From the NCBI GenBank assembly GCA_949825065.1, contig OX463849.1, positions 3,038,001 to 3,102,000 of the forward strand: DNA of 64,000 bases, given 5' to 3'. The notes beneath the pieces were generated by a model. The model was not told where the DNA came from. It saw nothing but the letters and a program-made list of their open reading frames with translations, and made no database searches. Every line of letters begins with the position of its first letter. Position 1 is the first letter of the stretch. The position numbers and the translations under genes were made by a program. Positions 61,356-64,000 of the stretch are shown one piece after another. The DNA comes from Odontocerum albicorne (taxonomy: Eukaryota > Arthropoda > Insecta > Trichoptera > Odontoceridae).

Positions 61356-61512
61356 TAATAAAGAAATATGAGGGTCTTTTAAATTGAGCGGTTTTTTAAT
61401 TCTTAGATAAAACACAGATGGCGTTGCGAACTTGCCTGGGTTTTAAATGGAGGCGTATACAAAACGTGTTAAAATTGTTGAATTATTTTATGTATTGTAA
61501 TCTCCGGAAACG

Positions 61513-61722
61513 GTGATGTTAATGAATTGGCCACCAAGATCATGTGATCTGACACCGTTGGACTATTTTCTCTCGGGTTACGTGAAAAGCCAGGTCTATA
61601 AGAATGACCCCCGATCAATTCCTGAGCTGAAGGACGAAATTATTCGGGTTATTGGTGAGTTAGAACCGCATATCATAAATAAAGGGTCTTTCAAATTGAG
61701 CGGTTTTTTAATTCTTAGATAA
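61513..61722 (+). pseudogene. Mariner/Tc1-type transposase C-terminal piece (unit 1)
   Basis: MNWPPRSCDLTPLDYFLSGY, VKSQVYKNDPRSIPELKDEI, IRVIGELEPHI. The CDLTPLDYFL block holds the third catalytic Asp of the IS630-Tc1-mariner DDE domain. The first two Asp are absent. Repeated at 61870-62076, about 62230, about 62578 and about 63530. Confidence 0.75.
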
Positions 61723-62749
61723 AACACAGATGGCGTCGCGAACTTGCCTGGGTCTTGTAATATTTGAGAAGTGTAAAGTATGACATTTATAAAAATGGAG
61801 TCGTATACAATACAACAACGTGTTCAAATTGTTGAATTATTTTATGTATTGTAATCTCCGGAAACGGTAATGTTAATGAATTGGCCACCAAGATCATGTG
61901 ATCTGACACCGTTGGACTATTTTCTCTGGAATTACGTGAAAAGCCAGGTCTATAAGAGTGACCCCCGATCAATTCCTGAGCTGAAGGACGAAATTATTCG
62001 CGTTATTGGTGAGTTAGAACCGCATATCATAAATAAAGGGTTTTTCAAATTGAGCGGTTTTTTAATTCTTAGATAAAACACAGATAGCGTCGCGAACTTG
62101 TCTGGGTCTTGTGTTATTTGAGAAGTGTAATGCATGAGATTTATAAAAATGGAGTCGTATACAATACAACAACGCGTTCAAATTGTTGAATTATTTTATG
62201 CATTGTAATCTCCGGAAACGGTGATGTTAATTGCCCACCAAGATCATGTGATCTGACACCGTTGGACTATTTTCTCTGGGGTTACGTGAAAAGCCAGATC
62301 TATAAGAATGACCCTCAATCAATTCCTGAGCTGAAGGACGAAATTATTCGCGTTATTGGTGAGTTAGAACCGCATATCATAAATAAAGGGTCTTTCAAAT
62401 TGAGCGGTTTTTTAATTCTTAGATAAAACACAGATGGCGTCGCGAACTTGCCTGGGTCTTGTGATATTTGAGAAGTGTAATGTATGATATTTATAAAAAA
62501 TGAGTCGTATACAATACAACAACGCGTTCAAATTGTTGAATTATTTTATGTATTGTAATCTCCGGAAACGGCGATGTTAATGAATTGGCCACCAAGATCA
62601 TGTGATCTGACACCGTTGGACTATTTTCTCTCGGGTTACGTGAAAAGTCAGGTCTATAAGAATGACCCCCGATCAATTCCTGAGCTGAAGGACGAAATTA
62701 TTCGCGTTATTGGTGAGTTAGAACCGCATATCATAAATAAAGAGTCTTT

Positions 62750-63317
62750 GTAATTTATTTTTAACAAACACTGTTTATTCCACTTTTTTATGACGGTATA
62801 ACCCTACCGGTTTCAAGGCTTTCAAGGAAAGACAGGAAGATCTTTTGAAAAGAGATTTCGTGAACACCAATCTGCCTTAACAAATCCTCTAATTTATTCT
62901 GAAATGGCTAATCATTGTCACCGTGAGAATCATACTTTTTCTATCGATGATGCCAAATTCTTACATATTAGCGGCAACGGAAATAAATTGGACAGATTAG
63001 AGGCCCTAGAAATTTCTAAGTCAGTATACCGATCGGAGCATCTGTTGAATAGTTATTTCCCCAAAATCTCCCCGCTCCTGGCCGAAATTATACCTAACCT
63101 TCCCCTCACCCCTCCCGCCTCCAACCGTTGAAGTGTCTATGTCGGTGCCAATTCGAACAGCATTTAGTCTTGTTTGTACTCCCCTGAAGATGAGGTGAAA
63201 GCCTTGAAACCGGTAGGGTTATACCGTCATAAAAAAAGTGGAATAAAGTGTTTGTTAAAAATAAATTACAATGTCTTTAAACCTCCACAACGTTAATGCC
63301 TTAACTATAAACAACAT
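62750..63317 (+). mobile_element. PLE1 insertion with 14-bp target duplication
   Basis: 568 bp flanked by AATAAAGAGTCTTT at 62736-62749 and 63318-63331. It has the inverted terminal segment at the left (62760-62825), the endonuclease frame, and the direct terminal segment at the right ending in the CTCCACAACGTTAATGCC tail. The smallest complete-looking PLE1 copy, and the youngest, since it cuts the mariner array. Confidence 0.9.
62829..63131 (+). pseudogene. PLE1 endonuclease fragment
   Basis: [60 protein letters not shown], then [18 protein letters not shown] and a stop at 63131. Joined directly to the inverted terminal segment, so the GIY half of the GIY-YIG core is deleted. The remaining frame is undamaged. 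Confidence 0.85.
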
Positions 63318-64000
63318 AATAAAGAGTCTTTCAAATTGAGCGGTTTTTTAATTCTAAGATAAAACACAGATGGCGTCGCGAACTTGCCTGGGTCTTGTGA
63401 TATTTGAGAAGTGTAATGTATGACATTTATAAAAATGGAGTCGTATACAATACAACAACGCGTTCAAATTGTTGAATTATTTTATGTATTGTAATCTCCG
63501 GAAACGGTGATGTTAATGAATTGGCCCCCAAGAGCATGTGATCTGACACCGTTGGACTATTTTTTCTGGGGTTACGTGAAAAGCCAGGTCTATAAGAATG
63601 ACCCCCGATCAATTCCTGAGCTGAAGGACGAAATTATTCGCGTTATTGGTGAGTAAGAACCGCAATTATGCCAAAATATCATCGAAAATTTTGACAAAAG
63701 AGTGGACATCTGTGGAGCTGCAAGAAGTGGACATTTGGCGGATATTGTTTTTTTGTTTAAATGTCGTACATTATACTTCAATGACCAATAAAAAGTTTTT
63801 TTAAATCAAAGCAAATTGTGTTTTATTCGAGAATTTAAAAAAATTAATTTAAAAAACGGCTCAATTTGAAAGACCCTTTATAATGTAAACTATAGATTTT
63901 ATAAAAGTTTAGGTCTTTACTTTGTAATTTTCAACATTAAAAATTTCGAAAAAAATATTTTTCAGGATTACTAAAAAAATTGCACTCAAGTGGACCACTG

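Larger units (their letters stand above)
61371..63878 (+). mobile_element. Tandem array of mariner-type units
   Basis: About five head-to-tail units starting at 61371, 61681, about 62035, about 62385 and about 62738, each about 350 bp. Each has the left terminus AGGGTCTTTCAAATTGAGCG, a short 5' region and a jump to transposase C-terminal codons. Only the last unit reaches a right terminus (CGGCTCAATTTGAAAGACCC at 63857-63876). Confidence 0.85.

Overview
This is an AT-rich arthropod nuclear window, most likely insect: it has spliced GT-AG genes, mariner, piggyBac-like, hAT and Penelope-like elements, tRNA-headed SINEs and no bacterial features. Genus cannot be called from sequence alone. One host gene is recognisable: UTP-glucose-1-phosphate uridylyltransferase (UGP), minus strand, from the stop codon at 14390 up to an exon start at 22793. 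Its five visible exons join in frame to about 501 codons. Only the extreme N-terminal exon or exons are missing; they lie somewhere above 22793 or outside the window.

Almost everything else is transposable element (TE), mostly truncated, nested and decayed. Families named here: Penelope-like family 1 (PLE1, GIY-YIG endonuclease fragments plus inverted terminal segments), PLE2 (terminal segments only, carrying a near-complete hammerhead ribozyme fold), LINE-A (TAAA-tailed CR1/L2-like), a tRNA-derived SINE whose 3' tail matches LINE-A, LINE-B (RTE-like, one 2.58 kb copy with a long open frame), LINE-C, LINE-D and LINE-E (further non-LTR 3' ends), a Jockey-like 3' end and an RNase H relic, four mariner-type groups, several MITE families (TA, TTAA, TAA and 8-bp target duplications), two insertions that look like solo LTRs, one 5' LTR fragment, and about ten minisatellites.

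Layout: 1-6 kb, two related TA-type MITE families, a TTAA MITE and a LINE-D fragment. 6-10.5 kb, two almost complete mariners around a LINE-A 3' end. 10.6-14.4 kb, SINEs, a TTAA element and MITEs. 14.4-22.8 kb, UGP, whose introns hold MITEs, PLE1, LINE, mariner and SINE debris and three minisatellites. 22.8-31 kb, LINE ends, a solo-LTR-like insertion, a 33-bp minisatellite attached to a TTAA element, a 5' LTR fragment, a 29-bp minisatellite and a hAT element. 31-43 kb, LINE-D, PLE and LINE-A/C fragments, a Harbinger-like MITE and a fold-back element. 43-53 kb, more LINE-D, a second TTAA element with minisatellite, Tigger and RNase H relics, an 81-bp minisatellite and the LINE-B copy. 53-64 kb, a fold-back mariner, PLE1, LINE-A and LINE-D copies and a tandem array of mariner-derived units split by a PLE1 insertion.

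Apart from UGP the genes do not work together. The useful information is in nesting: several insertions can be dated relative to each other because target-site duplications, and in two cases an unoccupied paralogous site, are both inside the window.
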